Made by a program: the position numbers and the translations under genes. From NCBI RefSeq assembly GCF_021462225.1, contig NC_061816.1, positions 24,103,049 to 24,167,048 of the forward strand: a DNA stretch of 64,000 bases. The letters run 5' to 3'. Shown one piece after another: positions 34,731 through 48,100 of this stretch. Numbering within the stretch: position 1 is the stretch's first letter; every line of letters begins with the position of its first letter. Source of the stretch: Girardinichthys multiradiatus. Its lineage: Eukaryota; Chordata; Actinopteri; Cyprinodontiformes; Goodeidae. The notes under the pieces are model-generated. The model had not been told where the DNA came from. It saw only the letters and a list, made by a program, of their open reading frames with translations, and searched no databases.

Positions 34731-35203
34731 CTGTATCCACCACAAGAGGAAGAGTTCCGAAAAAACAATAAATTAGAATCAAAAGTAACAGAGCTACTCC
34801 AACCTGCTGCAACTTTGTGCGGCACAATTCCAGAAATAGCGCCCCCTAGGACATTTCAACTGCTCTATCTCCCTCATACCCCATCGGAAACACACCAAGC
34901 CTGGTATGCATCATCGTGGAACAATGCTGAACATGTTGGCACAGTCAATTGCTTTAGCCCCGCCCACTAACAACCAAGTGAGTGCAGCTTCCATCGCTAG
35001 GGTTGTATTTCGGCCAAATTTTGAACCCTTCTCGCCAGAGCAGAACTCTGCATGACCAGAGATCATATGACAGTTCGCTCACAGTGCCACCTAGTGGTAA
35101 CATGTGGAATCGAGCGGCGGCCTCGTCGGTGGCGTGTAGGCGGCGATGCCAGGCTCCTGCGGTCCCTGCACAGGCCAAGCAGCGTTGAGTTGCGAGAGCC
35201 TAC
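34731..35203. repeat. Unclassified dispersed-repeat-like sequence
   Basis: It contains AGCGCCCCCTAGGACATTTC and CAGTGCCACCTAGTGGTAAC, phrases frequent in fish repeats. No protein domain, no terminal repeats. Small ORFs on both strands overlap fully and look spurious. Confidence 0.4.
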
Positions 35204-35660
35204 AATGCTGCTTGCAGCAGTAATCTGTAGTTATTGTTGCTTTTAATTTTATGTTCTCTCTCTGTTTTTTCTATTCATAGAAGCTACACCTGGCCTAGCT
35301 CTGTGTTTAACAGTAGCACCTTCCTGGAGAGGGACATTGGCTGAGCCTCTCCTGCCAACAACGGACTGTTTTAATTCTATAGGGATACAATTGGCCCTTT
35401 GTTTCAGTTTTAACTCTGGTCTCTTTCCTAGACATAACTATTCACAGAGCTTTACTGCAATTAACTCTTTGTTTTTTTTCCCATACATTTTACTACTTGA
35501 ACTTGGCTCAGACTGAGCCAGGTTCTGGTTCTGATGAAGGTTTACTCTTGGTAAAGGGTTTTCCTCTCCACTGTCTCTACATGCACTGCCCAGAGGAGTG
35601 AATGCTGCAAGTTACTGACTTGATGCAATCTGCTGGGTTTCCTTAGATAGAAAACCAATT
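35204..35660 (+). mobile_element. L2-type LINE 3' tail
   Basis: It matches the 3' untranslated tail at 310-560 (TTTTATGTTCTCTCTCT; AGAAGCTACACCTGG; CAATCTGCTGGGTTTCCTT). No coding part is attached. Confidence 0.65.
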
Positions 35661-35789
35661 ACCAATTTACCAACTGAACTTGACTGCACTGTTTGATAAC
35701 TACTATCACTTGCGATGGACGTACGTGACTTGGAATCATTTCTATGATTGGATTCAATTGACTATATATTTTATCCATACAATTTGGAA

Positions 35790-36085
35790 ATAATCCAGAC
35801 AACCATCCATTGTCTAAACCCGCTTGGAATGCAGAGTGGGGGTTGAGGGTTAAGGGCTGGTGCCTATGTCTAGCAGTCATTAGGCAAGAGGTGGGGTCCA
35901 CCCCTGACAGGTTGACAGTTCATCACAGGGCAAAGCAGAGACACACAGTGCTAAGGGCTATTTAGAGAGAAACATTAACCTAACGCTGTTTTGGACTGTG
36001 AGAGAAAACTGGAATACCAGGAGAGAACCCACACATGCATGGGGAGAACATGCAGAAAGACCCAAGGCTGGAGCCACCTTTCCTT
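35790..36085. repeat. Common teleost dispersed repeat
   Basis: CCATTGTCTAAACCCGCTTG, GGGGTCCACCCCTGACAGGT and CATGGGGAGAACATGCAGAA form a repeat body widespread in fish genomes. It is probably a LINE/SINE 3' body. Family not assigned. Confidence 0.5.
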
Positions 36086-36840
36086 GAACCTGTATCGTGT
36101 TGTGTTCCCAGTGTAAATGGAAAAAACGAAATGCACATTAATAAACTCACTTAACAAGGAGAATGGTGAGAATCAAAGTGGCACGTTTATTAAATTCTTG
36201 CAAGGATTGAGAACGGACAGAGGATACAACCAAACCAGTATCTCAGTCTGCCTGTCCTGCCGTAAACAGGTAAACAGACTTTTTATAACCACTCACAAAA
36301 TGAGAAAGTAGTTTACATTACAGAGACAGGGAGATAAAACAGACCTTGCGCTTCAGAGGTGAGCATGATGTGACGCCTCGGAGAGAAGAGAGGTATCTTC
36401 TCTTGGGTAAACACTACGTTCATATCAGAAAGAGATGCCTGAAATGCAAGGTCCAAGAGTAGATCAAGTCTGAAATGGCAATCTCATAAACAACAAGCTC
36501 ATTTAGGACACACATAGTAAATCAGATACTAAACAGGGTGACCTATTTGAATTTTTCCACTATCACCAGTAATCCAGGAGGAATTTTCTTCACTTTCTGA
36601 ATTAACACGTTAAAATGGAGCAACTGAAACGTCACACACAGTCATGTATGTATTTATTTCAAGCTTTAATTGACAGAAGGGCAAAACCTTTAACTGTCCA
36701 CTGTCTACAATAACCAGCACCGACAGCAAGAACATATATTATTTGGACATGATTCATTCCTTGCTGCAGATTTGCCAAGTAAATATAGAGATTGATGTAA
36801 AGTGCAAAGGAGAAATTACTGTTAAATCACTTTCCAGTCC
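36086..36840. other. No gene recognised
   Basis: Short frames only. LTR-like wording near 36090-36200 could not be bounded by repeats or target duplications. Confidence 0.35.
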
Positions 36841-37440
36841 TACAGTGCTTTGCAAAAGTGTTCACATGCTTTTAACTTTTCAAATTTGTCACATTATAAC
36901 CATAAACATCAATGGATTTTATATGAAGAACCAACAAAGAGCAGCTCCCCATCCTTACTCTGATGCCTCTAAATAAAACCCTACAGGTAAAACATGGTGG
37001 TGGCACCATCATGTGGTGGGGACGCTTTTCTTCGCTTTCCTTGACCCTAAAAATAAGACCAAAGCTACAATGGGATAGTTTAGATCAAAGCTTATTCATG
37101 TAATAGAATGGCCTAATCAAAGTATAGACCTAAATCCAACTTAGAAAATGTTGCATGTCTTGGAAACTGGCGCTAAAAGATGTGCTCCATCATATCCGAG
37201 TGAACTTGAACTGTTTTGTCTATAGATGTTTAAAGCCAGTAAAGACCTGCAGCAAAAGGTGGTTCTACAAAATATGGGCTGAACACAACACTAAGACTCA
37301 CTTTTCAGATTTTGAAATGCATGAACCACTTTTCTTCCACTTCATATTCCACGCTACAGTGTGTTGGTCTGTCACTTAAAAGCCCAATAAAATCTGATTT
37401 GTGGCTGGAACAGGGCCAAATGTGAAAGAGTTGAAGAGTT
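36841..37440 (+). mobile_element. Tc1-like element, degenerate
   Basis: The left end CAGTGCTTTGCAAAAGTGTT pairs in style with the family's ATACTTTTGCA terminus. An internal block AAACATGGTGGTGGCACCAT is present. A - frame-shifted vestige of WPNQSIDLNPT marks the catalytic region. The right block is TGTTGGTCTGTCACTTAAAA. It is heavily decayed. Confidence 0.65.
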
Positions 37441-37712
37441 GCATTTCTGTAGGCCTCTGTCTATTAGAAAGGGCTGTGTGAATGATGAACATTTACAATT
37501 TTCAAGCCATTTATGTGTACAAGTCAATCAGTTGCAGGTTGATAAGAAACCTGGTGTTCAATAGTTGATCAAACAAAAACTCAAAGCCACAAAGTATTAA
37601 CATCTGAAAAAGAGAAAGAAATAAAGGACACACTGAGAGCTGCGCTGCATGGTAACCACATTCAAAAATTAAAGCAGATTAGAGAAATAAGCAGAACATT
37701 CAGAACTCCATC

Positions 37713-37898
37713 TTGATGAGCCGGAGGACCATGGATAAGTATCTGGAGTCGTTACAGCCTCCTGATAAGGCCATGCACCTCATGAAAATTGCGGTCATCA
37801 ACAAGGTGGATCCATATGTTGGCTTGTTTAGCGCAAATCCGGACGATTGGCTGAACAACTATTTTTTTCATAGCCACATCATAGGCAAAAATCCATAA
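37713..37898 (+). other. Short open segment of unknown origin
   Basis: The 61-codon frame has MDKYLESLQPPDKAMHLMKI followed by AVINKVDPYVG. It vaguely recalls N-terminal segments of transposon-related fish proteins that read KIAVI..VDPY. No splice sites or partner exons were found. It may be a fragment of a domesticated or mobile gene. Low certainty. Confidence 0.25.
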
Positions 37899-37999
37899 TA
37901 AGTTTCATATTGCCTTTTATAGGATAATTACATAATAGGTATATTACTACATAATTCATTTACAGCATAACAGTAAAGGTAAATTGCAGCCTACATCTA

Positions 38000-38935
38000 A
38001 CTGGTCAAGGCGTAAGGGGGCAGCTTACTGAAGTAGGTCACAGTGCTGAGTGCTGCCACTTGGGTCAGAATCAACTGATTGGCTCACGGTCTTGGCAGAC
38101 TACTTTCCAGAATAATATAAAAAATGTGCACTGCACACTCGGGCGTGAGTGAGGTTCAAACCGTCCAAATCCGCCCTGGATATCCGATTCAGCCACAGTA
38201 GTCAGCATTGTGTACTCAGTGTTTGTGTTTTCTCACACTGATCTATCACGGCTGTCAGATGATAGAATGAACGTTGGTCTTGACCACCACGCGCAGCACA
38301 ACACACAATTAAGCAAGTTTTCCCCATAGTTAAATGAATGGTCCGGAGTTTTGCTTCACAGCGAAAACAGGCTGCAGCTGCAACCTAAGATGGCATTCAC
38401 AAAGTGCGGTCACGTGACCATGATGTCATGTGAAACCCACCCATTGCACAACAGAAATGCTGCTGCATAGTGTTTGGGTGAAGAATCAACAGATTTTATC
38501 CATAACTTTAAAAGGCAGCACCTCAGGACCTGTTCATTATTTAGTCACTGAGCAGGCCATTAACCTTTCTGTACTCTGGAGTCAAATGTGAGGTCACCAG
38601 TCTGAGAAACGGATCGAACTGCCTCATTAACTGGACACAGCAGCAAATCTACAAAAGAACGTCTGAAAAAACAATCAAGGTCCAGTCAAAGTCAACACCT
38701 CAACTTGACTGAAATGCTGACAAATTCTGAACTCTGTCCAGAAATAGCGGTTTGCAAACATCATTCACAATGATGGTAAGTGGATCAAGGTTCAGGCAAC
38801 ATGACAGAGGTTATTTGAAGGCAACTGAATTTATGTTCTCAAAAGAATAACATGCAGAGGACAGAGAAGACAATGTAAAGGCTTCTGAAGCTGAAGGTGT
38901 TTTTATATGTGTGTATTCCAATGTGATAGGTGGTG
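38000..38935. other. 3' flank of dhrsx, no other gene recognised
   Basis: It lies downstream of the dhrsx stop codon on the - strand and would contain its 3' untranslated region. No clear nearby AATAAA on the - strand was singled out. Confidence 0.35.
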
Positions 38936-39118
38936 TCAGGCCTCCTGAAGTCCTACTAGTTGGCAGCTCTTCTTCCACAGCTGGGCCTGCAGTTCCGAGT
39001 CGTAGGACAGATCTGAGGACTGTGTCTTCTGACCGTTGTACAGGTAACAGCCTCCCACCCCTTCCAACTCAGACGCAGCTGCAGCATACACCGATATGGA
39101 GGCTCCCTCTGCTGGAGC
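38936..39118 (-). CDS. dhrsx: dhrsx last coding exon
   Basis: After acceptor CTCAG it encodes [20 protein letters not shown], then [15 protein letters not shown] and a [14 protein letters not shown] end with TGA at 38936-38938. It is phase 0 with the previous exon. The GVGG-x-YLYN segment is diagnostic for the DHRSX C-terminus. Confidence 0.9.
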   Translation of the reverse strand, partial: APAEGASISVYAAAASELEGVGGCYLYNGQKTQSSDLSYDSELQAQLWKKSCQLVGLQEA

Positions 39119-42100
39119 CTGAGGATGGCACACAGAAACACCTAGGCTTAACAGGCTGCTGATCAGTGCACGTTAGTGAAAGAGGTTGGGGGGTTTCACA
39201 CCCTAACGTTCTCAGTTGGACATATGTCTGGACTAACTAGACCATTCTAACACATAAATATGCTTTCATCTAAACATGCTATTGTAGCTCTGGCTGCATG
39301 ATACTGCCACCACCATGTTTCTTTGTTGCCATAGTGTGTTCAGGGTGGTGCTTGATGTTACCTTTCTGCCACAGAAAATGTCTGAGAAGAGCATGTTTGC
39401 AGTGTCCCTAGAAAATATTGGCTCCTGAAAACATTTTGGTTTATGGACTTTTAGCAAACTAAGAATCTGACTGATGAACTGTGATTCAAGTGTGAGATTG
39501 AAGATTTGATTTAAATTTGACATCAAATGTGAAAATAAATGTGTTGATTTCATGCAATGTGTTTAAGTGACATACAGTGAGGAGAACAATTATTTGATAC
39601 ACTGCCAATTTTGCAAGTTTCCCCGCATGCAAAACATGTAGAAGTCTTTACTTTTTATCAGAAGTCTTTAATTTTTTATCATAGGTTCAGCTATGAGTGA
39701 CAGAATCGTCAAAAATCCAGAAAATCACATTTGTGTGATTTTTAGGTACCGTATTTTCCGCACTATAAGGTGCACTTAAAAACCTTTAATTTTTTTTTAA
39801 AAATGACAGTGTGCCTTGTAATCCGGAGCGCCTTATATATGGATCAATTGGTTAATTGGTTGATCCATACTGGTTGTACACGGCGCTCTGTCAAAATGTT
39901 TCAGTACGACTGGTAAACTACAAAGCCGCACCGCTTGCAGCATTACGGCTACCGTAGTCAGGGGCGTCGCCGAAGTAATAGCGGTAAACACCTGTATTGT
40001 GCTTACTCCTAGTCCAACACCACTTGTGTGTGTATAACGTTTGAATGTACTGTTGCAGGAATTGCCTGAACTATATGTGATTAGAAGCTCAGTGTGTGGG
40101 GTGTATGTTTCGTGTGTGTATGGAAGATGTTGACATTACTCCTCCGGACAGAGGTGGCGCTGTGTGCTGCCGTAGCTGAGAATCAAGAGTGAAGGAGTGA
40201 CGTCGGTATTATTGTGTGTGTGGGGTGGGTAGAGACAGCGACCGGAGCAGCGGTGTATGAGTCTGTAAGCCCTGTGGTTTTACGTGCTGCAAAGTCATTA
40301 AAAAGAACCCCGAATCTCGTCAACAACTCAGTGTTTTGATGCTGTTTCTTCATGCTCAACTCAGCAACGTATGAGTGAGGGAGTTAACCCCGAGGAAACT
40401 AGTAACTTCGGCCCTGGAGAAAGCGTCTCCCCTGTGTCATCAGACTACGGTCAGGGGACAGAAACAGGAAAGGTTAACAGTACTAACGTTTTCAAACTGT
40501 TTCTTTTACGTGTTTACTGAATCAGGGAAAAGTTCCCTTTTAACTAACGTTTTAACTAACGTTTGATTTCAACTTCAACTTCATAGACTCCAATGCATTC
40601 CTAATGTGCGGTTGGCTCTATTCAATAGAATTCTATGTAGAGGAGACTTTACCATGGGAGTGAATGGAGTTATCAGAACGCTGGTTTGTAGTGTATTAAT
40701 AAAGTTTGACTGACTGACTTATCTGACTGTTTTGTTGACATTCTCTTTAGCACAGCTCCATCTAGTGGATGCATAACGCAACCCCAGTCAAACGTTTGAC
40801 TGCAGTAGCTTCTATTCTATGCGCCTTATAATCCGGTGCGCCCTATATATGAAAAAAGTTCTAAAATAGGCCATTCATTGAAGGTGCGCCTTATAATCCG
40901 GTGCGCCTTATAGTGCGGAAAATACGGTAATTAATTAGCTTATATAATGCAATAGCATGATATGATAGCATGAAGAATTTGATCACCTAACAACCAGTAA
41001 GAATTGTTTTTCTCTCTCTCTCTCTGTCTCAACAGCAGCTCAGATTAGAAAAAAGGTCAATGCCACACAGAGTTCTAGCAGCAGACACATCTCTAGAACA
41101 ACTGTTAAGAGGAGACTGTGTGAATCAGGCCTTCATGGTAAAATAGCTGCTAGGAAACCACTGCTGAGGACAGGCAACAAGCAGAAGAGACTTGTTTGGG
41201 CTAAAGAACACTAGGAATGGACATTAGACCAGTGGAAATCTGTGCTTTGGTCTGATGAGTCCAAGTTTGAGATCTTTGGTTCCAACCACCGTGTCTTTGT
41301 GCACCGCAGAAGAGGTGGACGGATGGACTCTATATGCCTGGTGAAGCATGGAGGAGGAAGTGTGATGGTGTGGGGTTGCTTTGCTGGTGAAACTGTGGAA
41401 GCGTAAAGCTCTGTTTAAGTAGACAAAAGTGTTATTATTGTCTTTACCATAATAAAATGAACTCTGTGATAAGTTCACTCTGAGTGGAGACATGCAAGCT
41501 GGGAAACAGATTACATTAGAGGAAAGTTCTTGGCGAGAGGAAAGACAAATGAACTTGTTATTGCAGGCAACCAGGAAAACTGGTGAACACTGCCAGGTCA
41601 ACTGACCTGGCAATCTTAATAAAGTCATGAGAGTGTTGTCACGTACGCCAATCTGATGTTTTCCAGATGTTGGGCCGGAGTGTATTCTCGGAAAAGTAGA
41701 GATAACAGTGTGAATGTGCCAAGGAATGTTATGTAAAGGAGAAGAATGATTTCAATTGGTTAAGGCCCAAATACACACCAATGCTTTGTATCTGTACAAA
41801 AACCACCCTGCACAGACTGGAGGCCAGGGTGACTTCTGGAATTTGTGATGAATATGACACTGTGCGCTTTTTGAAGAATAAAAGTACCCTCTCGTGAGTA
41901 TTGTTTGAGGAGAGAATATTTCTGAGTAGTGTTTTAATTATTTCGGCTCAGAGATCCGACCGCTTCGCTCCCAAAAAACTGTTGGGGATTTATTCAAAAT
42001 TGAAGCCATACTGAACCAGCATGGCTACCACAGCATCTTGCAGCGGCATGCTATTCCATCCGGTTTGCATTTAGTTGGACCATCGTTTATTTTTCAACAA

Positions 42101-45100
42101 GACAATAACCCCAAACACACCTCCAGGCTGTGTAAGGGCTATTTGACCAAGAAGGAGAGTGATCGGGTGCTGCACCAGATGACCTGGCCTCCACAGTCAC
42201 CGGACCTAAACCCAGTTCAAATGGTTTGGGGTGAGCTGGACCACAGAGTAAAGGCAAAAGGGCCAACAAGTGCTAAGCATCTCTGGAAACTCCTTCAAGA
42301 CTATTGGAAAACCATTTCAGGTGACTACCTCTTGAAGCTCATCAACAGAATGCCAAGAGTGTGCGTACCAGTTATCAAAGCAAAAGGTGGCTACATGAAG
42401 AACCTAGAAATATAAGACATATTTTCAGTTGTTTCAGACTTTTTTGTTCAGTATATATTTTCACATGTGTTAATTCATAGTTTTGATGCCTTCACTGTCA
42501 AGCTACAATATTTATAGTCATGAAATTAAAGAAAACTCTTTGAATGAGAAGGTGTGTCCAAACTTTTGGTCTGTACTGTATGTATGTACAGGGGTTGGAC
42601 AATGAAACTGAAACACCTGGTTTTAGACCACAATAACTTATTAGTATGGTGTAGGGCCTCCTTTTGCGGGCAATACTGCGTCAATATGTCTTGGGAATGA
42701 CATATACAAGTCCTGCACAGTGGTCAGAGGGATTTTAAGCCATTTTTTGAGCCATTTTTCTTGCAGGATAGTGGCCAGGTCACTACGTGATACTGGTGGA
42801 GGAAAACGTTTCCTGACTCACTCCTCCAAAACAACCCAAAGTGGCTCAATAATATTTAGATCTGGTGACTGTGCAGGCCATGGGAGATGTTCAACTTCAC
42901 TTTCATGTTCATCAAACCAATCTTTCACCAGTCTTGCTGTGTGTATTGGTGCATTGTCATCCTGATACACGGCACCGCCTTCAGGATACAATGTTTGAAC
43001 CATTGGATGCACATGGTCCTCAAGAATGGTTCGGTAGTCCTTGGCAGTGATGCGCCCATCTAGCACAAGTATTGGGCCAAGGGAATACCATGACATGGCA
43101 GCCCAAACCATCACTGATCAACCCCCACGCTTCACTCTGGGCATGCAACAGTCTGGGTGGTACGCTTCTTTGGGGCTTCTCCACACCGTAACTCTCCCGG
43201 ATGTGGGGAAAACAGTAAAGGTGGACTCATCAGAGAACAATACATGTTTCACATTGTCCAGAGCCAAAGATTTGCACTCCTTGCACCATTGAAACCAACG
43301 TTTGGCATTGGCATGAGTGACCAAAGGTTTGGCTATAGCAGCCCAGCCATGCATGTTGACCCTGTGGAGCTCCCGACGGACAGTTCTGGTGGAAACAAGA
43401 GAGTTGAGGTGCACATTTAATTCTGCCGTGATTTGGGCAGCCGGGGTTTTATGGATACAATCCGGGTTAGCACCTGAACATTCCTTTCAGACAGCTTCCT
43501 CTTACATCCACAGTTAATCCTGTTGGATGTGGTTCGTCTTTCTTGGTGGTATCCTGACATTACCCTGTATACCGTGGCTCTTGATACATCACAAAGACTT
43601 GCTGTCTTGGTCACAGATGCGCCAGCAAGACGTGCACCAACAATTTTTCCTCTTTTGAACTCTGTTATGTCACCCATAATGTTGTGTGCATTTCAATATT
43701 TTGAGCAAAACTGTGCTCTTACCCTGCTAATTGAACCTTCACACTCTGATCTTACTGGTTCACTGCTAGCGCCTGCAGATGAAGATGAGGCCATGGCGAC
43801 TAGAGCTCCGGTCGAATACTACCGCCACTCAGTCTGGCGGTTCTTCTGCTTCACGTTGAGAGCAAGGGAACTGGACACGGACTTTAGCTGTGCAAATCTG
43901 TCAAGATCATATTTTCTCCTCTGAGATTCGTGTCGTGTATTCACGTAAGCTGCTTCTATTGATGAAGCATCTTATCCTTCAAAACCAATCACATACATAA
44001 ATAATATCGATGATGTGTTATAGATAATTCAAGTTTCCATGGTCCCTGAATGCAACTGCTGGGAATTTGTTGTTCGGCTGCTGTGTTGAGATGTCATTCA
44101 TGATTCCACACCCCCATGATCTGAGGCCCCGCCCCCACACAAAAACGGGGCCGTAAGTTTGAAGCTGAAAAAATAAAATCTGCAAGTGACGAAACAAATT
44201 GAATCTGAAACGTAGTTTTGAACTTTTTTTTTCCAGTTTCACTTCTTTTTTTGCATTTGCAAAAACTTTTTTCCAGTTTTCAAATTTTTTTGGGGGGAGG
44301 TTCAAAATAATTTATCAGGTAAAACATTTTTTTCTTTTGAACAAACTTTTATTTTTTAAGTTCAATTTTTATTCTTTTGAACCAAATTTTATTTTTCTGG
44401 TTCAAATTTTTTTCTTTTGAACAAACTTATTTTTCAGGTTCAAATTTTTGTCTTTTGAACAAACTTTATGACCCTAATTTAGTTCCATAAATTTGCATCG
44501 CATTTTGAAAAGTGGAGCCATATTTTCGAGCGCTTTCAGCGCGTATCAGCGATACTTGCTTTGTTGACGTCATTATGCTCTTGTGCATGCAATGCTGTGT
44601 CCATATCCGGCATGGAAAGGCCGGCATGGAAGGCCGTGGCGATGGTGGCAGGGGTTCGTCTTCTAACCGGTGGGTTGCCGGTTTGAGCCCCCGCTATGTC
44701 TGTCTCAGTTGTTGAGTCCTTGGGCAAGACACTATACCTGCCTTGCCTGCTAATGGTGGTCAGATGAGTCGGTGGCGCCTGTGTATGGCAGCCTGTTGAC
44801 CCATTCACATAAAAGCCCAGTAAAACACACTGAGGGATGTGGTTGGAATGTGACTACATGTGAAAAAGTTCAGTGGATTTGAATACTTTGCAGCTTATAA
44901 ACTTTGGATTTCTTACTACAAAAAATGTCTTTAATTCCCCCTAGAACCATGTTCTGTTGGTGGCCCAACAGAGAACAGCTAGAAATAAAGAACCAGAAGC
45001 AGGAAATAAGGAATGAATCTGTGTGTCCAACAGACAAGATGGGTGTCAAAACACATACCCTGAACAGAACACTGGCCACTAGTTTCTTCAGCATCTGTGC

Positions 45101-48100
45101 TAAGGTCCAGAGGTTATTGTACAGCGCCGTATCCACCATCCCAGGGTCCACAGCATTTACAGTGACAGCGAAGCCCCCAGCCATAAGCTGCGCCTGAAGG
45201 TAGTAGGTGAAGAGGACCAGGGCCAACTTGCTTTGGGAGTACGCAGCATGGGAGCTATAGATGGTTCTGTGGGGGAGAGGAGCAGAGTAACACAATCATG
45301 TCAATAATGCAATGGAAAAAGGCTCTCAGTTTCATAATTGCTCACACCTCTTGTTCAGGTCTTCCAGGTTTATCTCTCCTGCGTAGTGTGTGGCGGAGGC
45401 CATGTTGATGATTCTGGAGCTGCGGCCATTCTTTCCAGACTTCTTCAGCAGGTCCAGCAGCAGGTTGGTCAACAAGAAGTGGCTCAGGTAGTTCAGGCAG
45501 AAGTGGAATTCAAACCCGTCCTCTGTCCGTTTCTCAGGAACCAGCATGGTCCCAGCTACATCAAAGTGGAACAGATCAGGGAGTCTTTGTCTTTCTTCAG
45601 AGTCAGACACAATAGTGTACTCTGTCTCAAATCCAAAAGTATGAAGTCACCCTGGCTGAGGGGACTAACGTCTTTGACCTTGACCATCTAATGAAAGAGA
45701 CATATGGAGCCTACCATTGTTAATGAGAACATGGAGCGGCAGAGCTCTGTCTCGGAACATCTGGACAAAGTTTCTAACTGATTTCAGGGAGGTCAGGTCC
45801 ACAAAGATAAACTCAGCTGGAAACAGAAAAGCACATGTTAGCTCTCAGCCAAAGGTCTGACAGAAAACTGCTGAGCACCAAGCGCAATATTGCGGACTGA
45901 AGTCACACTTACTGACAAGACAGTTATTAAGCACCTAAAAGGCCTCATCCACTGTGGAAGAGTTAGTACATATAAAGACCAGAAATGATTCTAGAAATAA
46001 CTGGATTTACAAGGAGCCGACGAATCCAGGACCACCAGAACACACTGAGGTGGACACCATCTCTGTGAGTTCTGGAAATTACACCAAGAGTACATCAAAA
46101 GCTCATCCAGAAGGTGACACAACAACATATAAAGCTCTGCAAGCCTCACTACCTCAGATAAGGTCAGAGGTAATGAGAGACTAAAATACACCCTTTAATA
46201 AAACTTTTTGACAGGTGACTTTTGACCCTAAGGGGGGTCATGGGGGATTGAGAACAGGTGGTGTGAGGGGTGTGTCCGAGGGGCATAACCGGGGATGCTG
46301 ATTGGTTGTCGTCATTAGGGGCGATACCTTAAATTAACCAATTATAATACAGGGTTGTGTTTAAGGGTGTTATGGGAAATTAACCAATTACAACCCAGGG
46401 GTGTGTTTAAGGGTGTTATTAATAATCTGTATGCTTTTCAGGCGTTAATACATCTAAAAAAGACATGCATCCTTTTATATTTTTAAAGGTATAATCAACT
46501 TAATGCTGGCCTGTCACATGAAATCCTAATAAAATGAACTGTGTAACCTGACAGAATTGTAAGTTAATTTTGCTTTACAGCAGGACCTATTTGCTGAATA
46601 TATGATGAGCCAGTCTAAATCAGTTCAAAATAGAAATTACCTGAAACTAAATAAAGATTGTGCTTCTCTACATCGGTGGAACGAGCAAACCTTCCACTTC
46701 TGCGTCAACAGACTGGAAACCAGGAGAAAGAGGTAAGACAAATATGAAATTAACAGAAAAACTTTACGAGCCCTCAGTATACTGTTTCCAAGTTATAAAT
46801 TGACTCTAGCGATGATGTGTTTGTTTTGAATCATGAGAGACTCCATTTTAGGAAAAGGAATGATAATTTTAGTTACCTGTAGTTTTTCTAAAACACAATA
46901 CTTGTGCTAGATGGGCTTGAGGACCATGTGCATCCAATGGTTCAAACATTGTATCCTGAAGGCGGTGCCGTGTATCAGGATGACAATGCACCAATACACA
47001 CAGCAAGACTGGTGAAAGATTGGTTTGATGAACATGAAAGGGAAGTTGAACATCTCCCATGGCCTGCACAGTCACCAGATCTAAATATTATTGAGCCACT
47101 TAGGGGTGTTTTGGAGGAGCGAGTCAGGAAACATTTTCCTCCACCAGTAGCACGTAGTGACCTGGCCACTATCCTGCAAGAAGAATGGCTTAAAATTCCC
47201 ATGACCACTGTGCAGGACTTGTATATGTCATCCCAACATACAGACAGAGACTAAGAGCTTCCAAACCCAAGATTCACACTGTTAAGAAGTGGACTGAGGA
47301 ATCAAAGCAGATGCTAAAGGCCTGCTTTGACTGCACAGACTGGACTGTTTTTGAAACCTCAGCCACTGACCTAAACCAACTAACTGATGTGGTGACATCA
47401 TACATCAGTTTCTGTGAGGACATGTGTGTGCAGACCAAGACCTTCTGCACCTTTGGGAACAATAAGCCATGGTTTTCTCCACACCTCAGGAATCTGCGCA
47501 GGGAAAAGGAAGAAGCTCACAGCAGTGGAGTTTGGGCGCGGTACAGGCAGGCCAGGAACAAACTAACAAAAGAGATCAAAGCAGTTAAGAGAAGCTACAG
47601 TGAGAAGCTTAAGAACAGCCGTTCTACTGGTGACACTGTATGGACTGGTCTGAGAAACCTGACTGCCTACAAGAGCCCCTCCACCCATCCTGAACAGAGT
47701 CGTCTCCTGGCCAACCGTCTGAATGGCTTCTACTGCAGACATGACAAGAAGCCATTCACACCTCAAATCATCCCCTCTACATCCCCTTCAGGAACAAATT
47801 CCTCCCATAAAGCAACCAACCCCCCACCATCAGATCCTCTGCCTGCACTAAAGATCTCCAAGGAAGAGGTAAACAGGCTCTTTCAGCACATGAAAACAGA
47901 AAGCTGGAGGACCTGATAACGTCTCCCCATCATGCCTGAAAGCCTGCGCACATCAACTCGCTCCGATCTTCACAAGGATCTTCAACAAGTCACTGGACAA
48001 ATGTGAGGTCCCCTCCTGCCTCAAACGATCCACCATCATCCCGGTTCCCAAAAAACCCACCATCGTAGGATTAAATGACTACAGGCCTGTAGCCCTGACG

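Noticed and set aside
36090..36540. Another solo LTR
   Set aside because: TG/CA ends and a flanking duplication could not be found.
43523..43924. 133-codon + frame
   Set aside because: Antisense to the Tc1 N-terminal region and flanking repeat, with no domain.
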